From contig DATHBD010000001.1 in the NCBI GenBank assembly GCA_035296325.1, forward strand, positions 1-8,239: a DNA stretch of 8,239 bases, given 5' to 3'. Below the pieces are notes generated by a model, which saw nothing but the letters and a program-made list of their open reading frames with translations, made no database searches and was not told the DNA's origin. The stretch is from DATHBD01 sp035296325. Its GTDB lineage: Bacteria > Actinomycetota > Actinomycetes > Mycobacteriales > Micromonosporaceae. The position numbers and the translations under genes are program-made. Positions 1 to 5,732 of the stretch are shown one piece after another; positions within the stretch are counted from its first letter, which is position 1; the number at the start of each line of letters is the position of its first letter.

Positions 1-142
1 GCAGCGCGCTGACGTACGCCTCCTGCGCGCACTCCTCCGCGACGTCCAGGTCGCCCGCGACGCGCACCGTGGCGGACAGCACGAAGGCCCACTCGGAGCG
101 GTGGGCCTGCGCCAGCGCGGCAGCGACCGCGTCCGCCTGCAT
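1..142 (-). CDS. ECF sigma factor, probable ECF42 group, N-terminal part only
   Basis: Only the first 47 codons are in the window; the gene continues beyond position 1. The visible protein starts MQADAVAAALAQAHRSEW and goes on to a segment reading DLDVAEECAQEAYVSAL. This matches the start of sigma-70 region 2 in ECF sigma factors, where the helix before the acidic AEE-AQEA stretch binds core RNA polymerase. It begins 32 bases after the stop of the DGPF gene on the same strand, which is the standard order for ECF42 sigma factors and their DGPF partner. The ATG at 142 is chosen because no other ATG, GTG or TTG lies upstream in this frame before it overlaps the DGPF gene; the Shine-Dalgarno sequence is weak, suggesting translational coupling. 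The C-terminal extension typical of ECF42 cannot be seen. The ECF assignment is firm; the group rests mainly on the neighbour. Confidence 0.82.
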   Translation of the reverse strand, partial: MQADAVAAALAQAHRSEWAFVLSATVRVAGDLDVAEECAQEAYVSAL

Positions 143-174
143 GGCGGACGCGGTCGGCTCGTCGCTGGGAGCGA

Positions 175-531
175 TCAGAACGGGCTCGTCGTGGGGTCCA
201 CGACCGGGCGAACCTCGACGCCGCCGCCGGGGGCCGGGCACAGCTTGGCGATCTCGACGGCGTGGTCGAGGTCGCGCGCCTCGACGACGTAGTAGCCGCC
301 GAAAGCCTCTTTGGTCTCGACGAACGGGCCGTCCGTCACCGTGCCGGCGCCCTTGATCGTGGTGGCCGTCGTCGTGGGCGCGAGCGCTTCCCCGCCCGCG
401 AGGGACCCACCGAGCTCGGAGACCTGCTTGATGAACGTGTTGTGCGCGTCGACCACCGCGCCCCACGCCTCGGGCGACCCGTTCGCGTAGAAGGCAGGGT
501 CTTCGTAGATGAGGATCGCGTACTTGGCCAT
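175..531 (-). CDS. DGPF-domain (YCII-related) protein, 118 aa
   Basis: This is a small cytosolic protein of the YCII/DGPF family with an alpha-beta dimeric-barrel-like fold. It has the family length, the opening MAKYAILIYED and the diagnostic DGPF motif at residues 67-70 followed by VETKEAFGGYYVVEA. The later segment DLDHAVEIAKLCP and the ending VEVRPV are also typical. The start at 531 is set by an ideal AGGAGG (539-544 on the plus strand) 7 bases upstream. The frame is open 22 codons further to 597, but that extension covers the ribosome-binding site and promoter, so it is rejected. It precedes the ECF sigma gene by 32 bases. In ECF42 systems, DGPF genes are encoded beside the sigma gene and belong to its regulon; their biochemical function is not settled, and no enzymatic activity should be assumed. 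Confidence 0.93.
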   Translation of the reverse strand: MAKYAILIYEDPAFYANGSPEAWGAVVDAHNTFIKQVSELGGSLAGGEALAPTTTATTIKGAGTVTDGPFVETKEAFGGYYVVEARDLDHAVEIAKLCPAPGGGVEVRPVVDPTTSPF

Positions 532-588
532 GGAGCTGCCTCCTGCACTGGGTCGCGGGCCGGCCTGTCCGGCTCCGTAATCAGCGAA

Positions 589-615
589 GACGAACATCCT
601 GCCGCCGGATCGACA
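589..615 (-). promoter_or_regulatory. Candidate ECF42-type promoter of the DGPF-sigma operon
   Basis: Read on the minus strand there is TGTCGA at 615-610, a 17-base spacer, then CGTC at 592-589. This fits the ECF42 target motif as I recall it from the literature (TGTCGA in the -35 region, a CG(A/T)C-type -10). The -10 box ends 57 bases before the DGPF start codon, giving a plausible leader of about 50 bases with the AGGAGG site at its end. An A-rich stretch (GGAAAAAT) lies just upstream of the -35. The arrangement predicts that the sigma factor transcribes its own operon. Confidence 0.65.
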
Positions 616-633
616 GCCGGGCCTGGATCTTCT

Positions 634-968
634 TCAAGATTTTTCCGGCGCCACCGCCGCCGTGCGTGCCGGAGTCCGCTTTGCAGTGGGGCGCCCCTGG
701 TCGTCGACGAGGCCGCGCAGGCGGGCTTCGCGGTCCCTGGCGGCTCGGCGGACGGCCAGCTCGTGCCGGCGGGCGGCCTCTCGTCGCTCGGTCGGAGACC
801 TCCCGGGCGGGGCTGGTCCGGTCGGTGGGGTCGGTGCGACAGGGCGCGAGGCGGGCGGCGAACCATCCGGGGACGTGCCGGACGGCGTCCTCGTGCCGCC
901 AGGGCCGGGTCGCGGCGTCCCGCACCGGGTCGACGAGGCTCGCTCGACCGGTGCTGGGAGATGCGGTC
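634..968 (-). pseudogene. Broken 3' end of an unidentified protein gene
   Basis: Two minus-strand frames carry coding-like sequence in succession. From about 965 to 830 one frame reads ASLVDPVRDAATRPWRHED and then AVRHVPGWFAARLAP, with strongly GC-biased third positions. From about 805 to the TGA at 634-636 a different frame reads ERREAARRHELAVRRAARD followed by REARLRGLVDDQGRPTAKR and an end of APEKS. The second part resembles a charged Arg/Ala-rich helix with a basic tail. A proline-rich stretch lies at the junction. The second frame has no ATG, GTG or TTG here and the first is open into the neighbouring integrase debris, so no complete gene can be drawn. I take it as one C-terminal coding region with a frameshift near 800-835, cut off upstream. 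I do not recognise the family; an expressed short gene with an unusual start cannot be excluded. Confidence 0.4.
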
Positions 969-969
969 T

Positions 970-1240
970 GTCGTTGGTGAGGTCTGGTCGCGGGCGGCGA
1001 GGTAGTGGGTCCAGTCGGTGTTGACCGCATCGGCCCAGCGGACCGCCGTTGCCGGGGTGACGCCGAGTAGGTCGGCGACGATCGGTGCGGGGATGTCGCT
1101 GGTCATGGTGACCAAGGCGGCCTGCTTGCCGGGGACCGGTGTGATGCCGTGTCGGGCTCGGTCACGACTGCGTCGGTGTGCAGGCGGATGAGCCGGGCGG
1201 TGGCGGTGCCGAAGAGCAGGATCAGTCGACGAATGTTGCA
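970..1240 (-). pseudogene. Tyrosine recombinase/integrase remnant, internally deleted
   Basis: Two pieces of an actinobacterial site-specific integrase are joined out of frame. The upstream piece (about 1232-1150) reads RRLILLFGTATARLIRL then HTDAVV, like the start of the catalytic domain (pattern LILLFG--L-RI--LT-DDV). The downstream piece (about 1163-975), in another frame, reads RARHGITPVPGKQAALVTM then DIPAPIVADLLGVTPATAV and RWADAVNTDWTHYLAAR. That is the C-terminal end of these enzymes, with the LLG---TAVRW helix that follows the active-site region. The intervening stretch of the catalytic domain is missing, and an in-frame TAA at 1241-1243 stops the upstream piece. The gene is therefore a decayed fragment with an internal deletion and frameshift, and it has no complete catalytic centre. 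Family assignment is from motif resemblance; the exact family and the donor element are unknown. Confidence 0.7.
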
Positions 1241-1261
1241 TTAGATGCATCACCGCTCGTT

Positions 1262-2098
1262 TCAGCGGATCGGAGCACCGGCCCGGCGCATGAAGTCCAG
1301 CGGGTCGACGGCGTTCTGCCGGGTGGCGGGGGAGCCGGCGTGCACCTCGAAGTGCAGGTGCGGGCCGGAGGATCGGCCCGAGGTCCCCATGTTGCCGATG
1401 ACCTGGCCGACCGAGACGGTCTGGCCGACGACCACGGGTGGTATGCGGATCAGGTGGCAGTACCTGGTGACCACGTCGGCGGCGTGCCTGATCTGGACGT
1501 ACCAGCCGCACCCGCGGAGGTCCGGGCTGCCGTCGACGTCACAGGTGAGGCCGGAGGTGTTGCAGGTGACGGTGACGACGATGCCGGCCGCGGCGGCCCG
1601 GATCGGAGTCTCCCGCGCCATCGAGATGTCGACACCGTCGTGCTCCGGCCGGGCCGCCGTGCGATAGCCGCTGCCCGCTGGCCCGGAGACCGGGACGACC
1701 CACTTCCCGACCGGGGTGCCGCCGTACATGGGCGGCAGGGGCGGGGCCTTCACCGGTCCAACGACGGGCGCCGGGGGGCACAGCGGAATGGCCGCGGGGC
1801 GTCGGACGTACGCGTCGGAGACGTACTGACCGGCTCCCAGCTTGTCCCACCGGTCCGTGGTGCGGACGCGGCCGACGACGCGCTGGCCAACCTGCTGGCA
1901 GATCACGTTGATCCGGACACCGTTGCCGACCGAGCCGACCTTCGCTGTGGTCGATGCGGCACCGCTGCGGACCGACAGGCCTCCGGAACCGACCGAGACG
2001 GTCGGGCCGGCCAGCGCGGCATGTGCCGGGCTGGCGAACGGAAGCAGCGCAGCGGCGGCGGTCATGCAGATGGCGGTACGGCGCAGGTATCGGGTCAC
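1262..2098 (-). CDS. Secreted SH3b-M23 family metallopeptidase, 278 aa
   Basis: This is a predicted exported cell-wall endopeptidase. Residues 1-27 form a signal peptide: a basic MTRYLRR, a hydrophobic core and a cleavage site after PAHA. Residues about 33-98 look like a bacterial SH3 domain (a VSVGSGGLSVRSGAS-like opening, closing near YVSDAYV), expected to bind peptidoglycan. A proline-rich linker (about 101-129) leads to the M23 LytM-type domain. Its metal ligands are H153 and D157 (HDGVD) and H249 of the GPHLHFEV motif; H215 (YCHL) and H247 are the catalytic histidines. An insertion at about 179-199 carries three cysteines that, with C214, could form disulfides outside the cell. The GTG at 2098 is preceded by GGAGG 6 bases upstream (2105-2109), which fixes the start although the frame is open to 2365. 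The likely role is hydrolysis of peptide bonds in peptidoglycan; the precise bond cleaved is not readable. Confidence 0.93.
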   Translation of the reverse strand: MTRYLRRTAICMTAAAALLPFASPAHAALAGPTVSVGSGGLSVRSGAASTTAKVGSVGNGVRINVICQQVGQRVVGRVRTTDRWDKLGAGQYVSDAYVRRPAAIPLCPPAPVVGPVKAPPLPPMYGGTPVGKWVVPVSGPAGSGYRTAARPEHDGVDISMARETPIRAAAAGIVVTVTCNTSGLTCDVDGSPDLRGCGWYVQIRHAADVVTRYCHLIRIPPVVVGQTVSVGQVIGNMGTSGRSSGPHLHFEVHAGSPATRQNAVDPLDFMRRAGAPIR

Positions 2099-2115
2099 AG
2101 AAAGCCTCCATCGGT

Positions 2116-2138
2116 CCGGCACCACCGGCGGTGGCCGG
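2116..2138 (-). other. Hairpin in the M23 leader
   Basis: On the minus strand the sequence CCGGC-CACC-GCC-GGTG-GT-GCCGG folds into a nine-pair stem with a three-base loop and a two-base bulge. It ends 7 bases before the GGAGG of the M23 peptidase gene. It could modulate translation or transcript stability. There is no U-tract, and I see none of the conserved blocks of the c-di-AMP riboswitch that often precedes actinobacterial wall hydrolases. Confidence 0.4.
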
Positions 2139-2176
2139 GTGTCCCTCTCGAGGCTCGCGTGAGCAGGATGTCTGGG

Positions 2177-2199
2177 CGGTTCGTCTCGGGTGCGAACCG
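2177..2199. other. Perfect 7-bp inverted repeat between the kinase and M23 genes
   Basis: CGGTTCG (2177-2183) and CGAACCG (2193-2199) flank a 9-base spacer. The right arm overlaps a separate palindrome, AACCGGTT, at 2195-2202. It lies about 40 bases past the stop of the PAS kinase at 2239 and about 80 bases before the M23 start. It could be a terminator stem without a U-tract or an operator for the M23 promoter; the sequence does not decide. The remainder of the 140-base gap (2099-2238) holds no convincing -35/-10 pair. Confidence 0.35.
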
Positions 2200-2238
2200 G
2201 TTGCGGCCGCGCGGATCCAGGGGACGGAGCGGCCTGCG

Positions 2239-3714
2239 TTACGCGTGGGGCCGGAGGTGCAGGGTGACCGCGACGGCGCAGCCGTCCACACTGGTCCGCA
2301 ACGCTCCGCCGTGGCGTGCCGCGATCTCGCGGGCGAGCAGCAGGGCGAACGCGCCGGTGCGGCACTCACCCGGGGCATCCGGGTGCGGTAGGCGGGTGGA
2401 GAGCAGTCGCTCCGGGCTCGCCGGCAGAGCGGTGGGGGTACGCGCCAGGAGCGTCCATCCGGGCCGTCCGCCGGCCCGGAACGTTGCGTCCACGGTGACC
2501 CGCCCGCCAGCATCGCTCGCCGAGACCACCACGCCGACGACCGTGCCCACCGCCTGGCGGAGCAGGTCGGTGTCGCCGCGCACGGCTGGACCCTCCGACA
2601 CGCTCACGGTGAGGTGATCCGGCCCGAACTCCTCGCCGGCGCGGCGCACCAGGTCGGCGAAGTCGACCCGGTGCGCGCCGAGCGGGGTGTCGCCTGCCCC
2701 CAACCTGGCGAGCAGCACGAGATCCGCGACGAGAGCGAGCATGCGGTCGGCGTTGCGGCGGATGACCGCCACCGCGTGCCGGCGGTCATCGCCGCCGAGC
2801 GCGCCGTCGTCAACCAGGCTCGCGAACGTCGCGATCGAGGTCAGCGGCGTGCGCAGCTCGTGTGAGACAACGGCCACGAACTCGGTCTTCAGGGCGGAGA
2901 GCTCGGTCAGGACGCGGTTGTGCTCCTCCAGGCCGCGCCGCGTTTCGGCCTGCGCGGTGACATCCCGGAACACCCACAGGTGGCCCAACGCGGTGCCGTC
3001 CAACGTGATCGGCATGTAGTCCCGCTCCACCACCCGTCCGTCGGTCAGCGAGAACTCCTCGCCGATCGCGGGGCGCCCACGCCTGACGGTCTCGTCGGTG
3101 CGGCGGGCGGCCGCCTCCCGGTCGGCGTACCGGCCGCTGTCGGCCCGCACCGGGGTGCCGCGCAGCCGGTCCGGCCCCAGGCCGATCGCGAACATCTCCA
3201 CGAACGCCGAGTTGGAGAGCACGACGCGGCCTTGTTGATCCTGGAGCAGCACGCCGACACCGAGCGACTCGATCAGGACGTTCATCCGCGCCGCTTCCAC
3301 CCGGGCCTGCTGCTCTGCGGCGCGGGCCCGGGCGGTGTCCGGTGCGGCGACCGGCCGCAACACGCCGGCGAACGTGTCCGCTCCCACGCGCGCCAGGGTG
3401 ACCTCCACGCTGATCTCGCTGCCGTCCCGGCGTCGCAGGGGCACCTCGACGCAGTGGTCCACCAGCGGGGCCTCGCCGTGTTCGCGGTACCGGCGCAGGC
3501 CTGCCGCGTAGGCGCCGGAGAGCCGTGCGGGTACGAACAGGGCCTCCAGCGATGCGCCTACCGCTTCACCGCGCGAGTACCCGGTCAGCGCCTCGGCGTG
3601 CGGGTTGAGGTGCTGCACCAGGCCTGCGGCGTCGATTGTGATCACGGCCACCGGCTCGGCGTGGCCGGTGGGCGCCGGCTCCGCGGCCTGCTCCGGGCGC
3701 GGGTGCGCGACCAA
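2239..3714 (-). CDS. PAS-PAS sensor histidine kinase with degenerate ATPase domain, 491 aa
   Basis: This is a soluble sensor protein with no membrane segment. Counting from the TTG at 3714: PAS domain 1 lies at about 21-121 (VITIDAAGLVQHLNPHAEAL opening, GYSRGE), PAS domain 2 at about 145-255, then a short coiled-coil (GLEEHNRVLTELSALKTEF). The HisKA domain at 275-341 has the phosphoacceptor H285 in SHELRTPL. The C-terminal domain (346-488) has the length of a HATPase_c domain but lacks its boxes. The N-box position reads LLRQAVGTVVGVVVSAS with no asparagine, the DxGxG box is absent (WTLLARTPTAL), and the GTGLGL box is reduced to RTGAFALLLAREIAARHGG. ATP binding is therefore doubtful. TTG is chosen as start because GGAGG sits 5 bases upstream (3720-3724); GTG at 3741 gives 500 aa with a poor Shine-Dalgarno. 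It diverges from the related complete kinase and has no regulator of its own nearby. Confidence 0.88.
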   Translation of the reverse strand: MVAHPRPEQAAEPAPTGHAEPVAVITIDAAGLVQHLNPHAEALTGYSRGEAVGASLEALFVPARLSGAYAAGLRRYREHGEAPLVDHCVEVPLRRRDGSEISVEVTLARVGADTFAGVLRPVAAPDTARARAAEQQARVEAARMNVLIESLGVGVLLQDQQGRVVLSNSAFVEMFAIGLGPDRLRGTPVRADSGRYADREAAARRTDETVRRGRPAIGEEFSLTDGRVVERDYMPITLDGTALGHLWVFRDVTAQAETRRGLEEHNRVLTELSALKTEFVAVVSHELRTPLTSIATFASLVDDGALGGDDRRHAVAVIRRNADRMLALVADLVLLARLGAGDTPLGAHRVDFADLVRRAGEEFGPDHLTVSVSEGPAVRGDTDLLRQAVGTVVGVVVSASDAGGRVTVDATFRAGGRPGWTLLARTPTALPASPERLLSTRLPHPDAPGECRTGAFALLLAREIAARHGGALRTSVDGCAVAVTLHLRPHA

Positions 3715-3741
3715 TGGCTCCTCCGAACCATCCCAAATCAC

Positions 3742-3831
3742 AGCCCAGCTGGCGTCGAAACCTTACAGGACAAGTCATCACATTGCGTAGAATTAGGGTG
3801 TACACAGAGTGGGGCGGGCGGTTCCGCCGCT
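3742..3831. promoter_or_regulatory. Divergent control region between the two kinases
   Basis: This segment is less GC-rich than the genes. For the plus-strand kinase, TAGAAT (3788-3793) is a fair -10, with TTACAG (3763-3768) as a weak -35 at a long 19-base spacing. For the minus-strand kinase, TAAGGT (3765-3760) is a possible -10 about 46 bases before the TTG start. The two would overlap and compete. Palindromes CCAGCTGG (3746-3753) and GTGTACAC (3798-3805) are candidate regulator sites. GGCGG-TT-CCGCC (3817-3828) could form a hairpin directly before the plus-strand start. All promoter calls are by eye. Confidence 0.4.
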
Positions 3832-5730
3832 ATGTCGGCGAGGAGCACCGTGCGGGGAGATACCAGCGACCGGGTGGGCGGCCCACCACGCGTCGCCGAG
3901 GACGTGGTGCTGGACGCGTTGTCGGCGTCGGTCGCCGCGGCGGCCACCCTCGTGGATGTGCAGCGGTTGGTGGCCAGACTGGCGCAGCTGCCCGGGGTCC
4001 TCGTCGCCGCCCTCACCAGCGCCGGGCATGTCCCGCGTCCGCTTGAGTTGTGCCTGCCGGTGGGCGTGCCGGGGTGGCGGTTGGAACTGCGGGTCACGGT
4101 CGCCGACGAGGAGTCGTACGGGCGGATCCAGCGGATCTGCCGCCAGATCGCCGGTGTGGCCGACCGGGTCCTCAGCCAGGGCTGCCTGCCCGCTGCCGGC
4201 GGTGTCGCGTCCACGCCGCCTCCGATGTACCGGGCCATCAGCGCGGGCACCCCGACGATCATCGTTTCGGTGGATCCCGCCGGTGGATGGGCGGTGCACT
4301 CGGACGCGTTCCGTGACGTCCTCGGCTACGACCGCCACGCACCGCCCGGTGGCCGGTTGATCGACCTGATCCACCCGGACGACCACGCGACCGCCGTGGG
4401 CACGTTCGTCACCGCCTGCTCCGGCCGCCATCCGGTGGACAGCGTGGACCTGCGGGTCTTCGCCGCGGACGGACGTACCCGGGTGCTGGCGGTGACCACC
4501 CACAGCTTCGTGGACGACCCGCAGCTCGGCGTGGTGATGTACTTCGCGCTCGACGTCACCGCCACGCGCGCTGCCGGGTACCTGGACGACATCGACCGGG
4601 AACGGCTCTGCGGCGTCGTGGACACGTTGCCGGACGGCATCCTGATGCTCGACGACGAGCGGCGGGTCGAGCTCGTCAACGATGCCGGCCGGCGACTGTT
4701 CGAGGACGCCGAGGCCAGTTGCCGCGACTGGGAACAGTTGCTCCAGGCGCTGAGCGGCAGGCTCGACCACAACTCGACGACGGTGGCCCGGCTTCGGCAG
4801 GCCGTCGCCGGCGAGCGTTCCGTGATCGGGGAGGAGTTGGACTTCCAGGCGGGGCGCGTGGTGGAACTCGATGTGCTGCCGGTGCGCCGGTCGGAACGGC
4901 GGCTCGGCACCCTGGTGCACGTCCGGGACGTCACCACCCGGGTCTCCGTCCGCCGTGGTCTGGAGCAGCGCACCCGCGGCCTGGAGGAGCGCAACCGGTC
5001 CCTCACCGAGTCCAGCGCCCTGAACAACGAGTTCGTCGCGACCGTGGCGCACGAACTGCGCGGCCCGCTCTCCTCCGTGGTGGCCTTCTCCCACCTGCTC
5101 GGCGACGCAGCCAGCGGCGGGCTCAATGATGACCAGCGCACCTACCTCGACGTCATCGACCGCAACGCCAATCGCCTGCTGCGCCTCATCGAGGACCTGC
5201 TGCTGCTCTCCCGGCTGGAGTCGCGGACGCTGCAACTGCGGCTCACCACCGTGTCCGTGGCCGACCTGCTGGCCGCCGCGGTCGCCGAGCGGGCGCCCGC
5301 CGCCGCCCTCGCGGGCATCACCCTGCGGTGCGAGGCGGTTGGCGGGCCGGAGCTGGTCTGCGACGACATCCGGATCCACCAGGTCGTCGAGAACCTGGTC
5401 GGCAACGCCCTGAAGTTCACCCCCAACGGTGGCGAGGTGAACGTCCGGGCCCGGTCGAGCGCTGATGCCTGGATCATCGAGGTCGCCGACAGCGGGATCG
5501 GCATCCCGGCGGTCGACCTGCCCCGGCTGTTCCAGGCCTTCTTCCGCGGTGCCCTTCCGGCGTCGTCGGTGGCCCGTCAGGCGCCGCCCGGCACGGGGCT
5601 CGGCCTGGTGGTCAGCCGCGCCATCGTGGAGCTGCACGGCGGCTCGATCAGCGTCGCCAGCACCGAAGGAGTCGGTACGACGGTCACTCTGTCCCTGCCC
5701 GCGCGGCCCATCGCGAAAGACGGAGGTTGA
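3832..5730 (+). CDS. Soluble PAS-containing sensor histidine kinase, complete catalytic core, about 632 aa
   Basis: This cytosolic kinase is expected to phosphorylate the response regulator encoded just after it. Counting from the ATG at 3832: a possible GAF-like module at about 20-117; PAS 1 at about 132-245 (LGYDRHAPPGG, LIHPDDHATAVG); PAS 2 at about 255-370; a coiled-coil (GLEQRTRGLEERNRSL) joining to HisKA with phosphoacceptor H407 in AHELRGPLSS. The HATPase_c domain is intact: N-box ENLVGNALKF (N521, N525), DSGIGI (553-558), an LFQAFFRG F-box and GTGLGL (587-592). No transmembrane helices are visible. The start is uncertain: ATG 3832 has little Shine-Dalgarno, while GTG 3850 has AGGAG 4 bases upstream and would give 626 aa. 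The open frame further upstream to 2920 is antisense to the divergent kinase and is rejected. The PAS2-HisKA part closely resembles that of the divergent kinase. Confidence 0.93.
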   Translation: MSARSTVRGDTSDRVGGPPRVAEDVVLDALSASVAAAATLVDVQRLVARLAQLPGVLVAALTSAGHVPRPLELCLPVGVPGWRLELRVTVADEESYGRIQRICRQIAGVADRVLSQGCLPAAGGVASTPPPMYRAISAGTPTIIVSVDPAGGWAVHSDAFRDVLGYDRHAPPGGRLIDLIHPDDHATAVGTFVTACSGRHPVDSVDLRVFAADGRTRVLAVTTHSFVDDPQLGVVMYFALDVTATRAAGYLDDIDRERLCGVVDTLPDGILMLDDERRVELVNDAGRRLFEDAEASCRDWEQLLQALSGRLDHNSTTVARLRQAVAGERSVIGEELDFQAGRVVELDVLPVRRSERRLGTLVHVRDVTTRVSVRRGLEQRTRGLEERNRSLTESSALNNEFVATVAHELRGPLSSVVAFSHLLGDAASGGLNDDQRTYLDVIDRNANRLLRLIEDLLLLSRLESRTLQLRLTTVSVADLLAAAVAERAPAAALAGITLRCEAVGGPELVCDDIRIHQVVENLVGNALKFTPNGGEVNVRARSSADAWIIEVADSGIGIPAVDLPRLFQAFFRGALPASSVARQAPPGTGLGLVVSRAIVELHGGSISVASTEGVGTTVTLSLPARPIAKDGG

Positions 5731-5732
5731 CC

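Noticed and set aside
532..597. A 22-residue N-terminal extension of the DGPF protein
   Set aside because: It would place the ideal AGGAGG and part of the promoter inside the gene, and the family starts at MAKYAILIYED.
1236..1250. TGCAT-TAG-ATGCA palindrome as a terminator of the M23 gene
   Set aside because: The stem is only five pairs with a three-base loop and no U-tract; it sits at the edge of the integrase debris and may be chance.
2099..2238. A c-di-AMP (ydaO-type) riboswitch before the M23 peptidase
   Set aside because: Such switches precede many actinobacterial wall hydrolases, but the conserved sequence blocks are not visible and the gap is too short for the usual fold. Only simple hairpins are present.
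1178..2617. A 479-codon plus-strand frame
   Set aside because: It lies opposite the M23 peptidase and the kinase C-terminus, is low-complexity in Gly/Arg/Asp, and is a mirror frame produced by high GC content.
3793..5637. A 614-codon minus-strand frame
   Set aside because: It is antisense to the complete kinase, is rich in repetitive Gly/Asp/His/Gln, and shows no recognisable motif.
2920..5730. A single 936-codon plus-strand protein
   Set aside because: The part before about 3832 is antisense to the divergent PAS kinase, has no domain pattern and lacks a start signal at 2920. Only the portion from 3832 or 3850 onward shows coding character.
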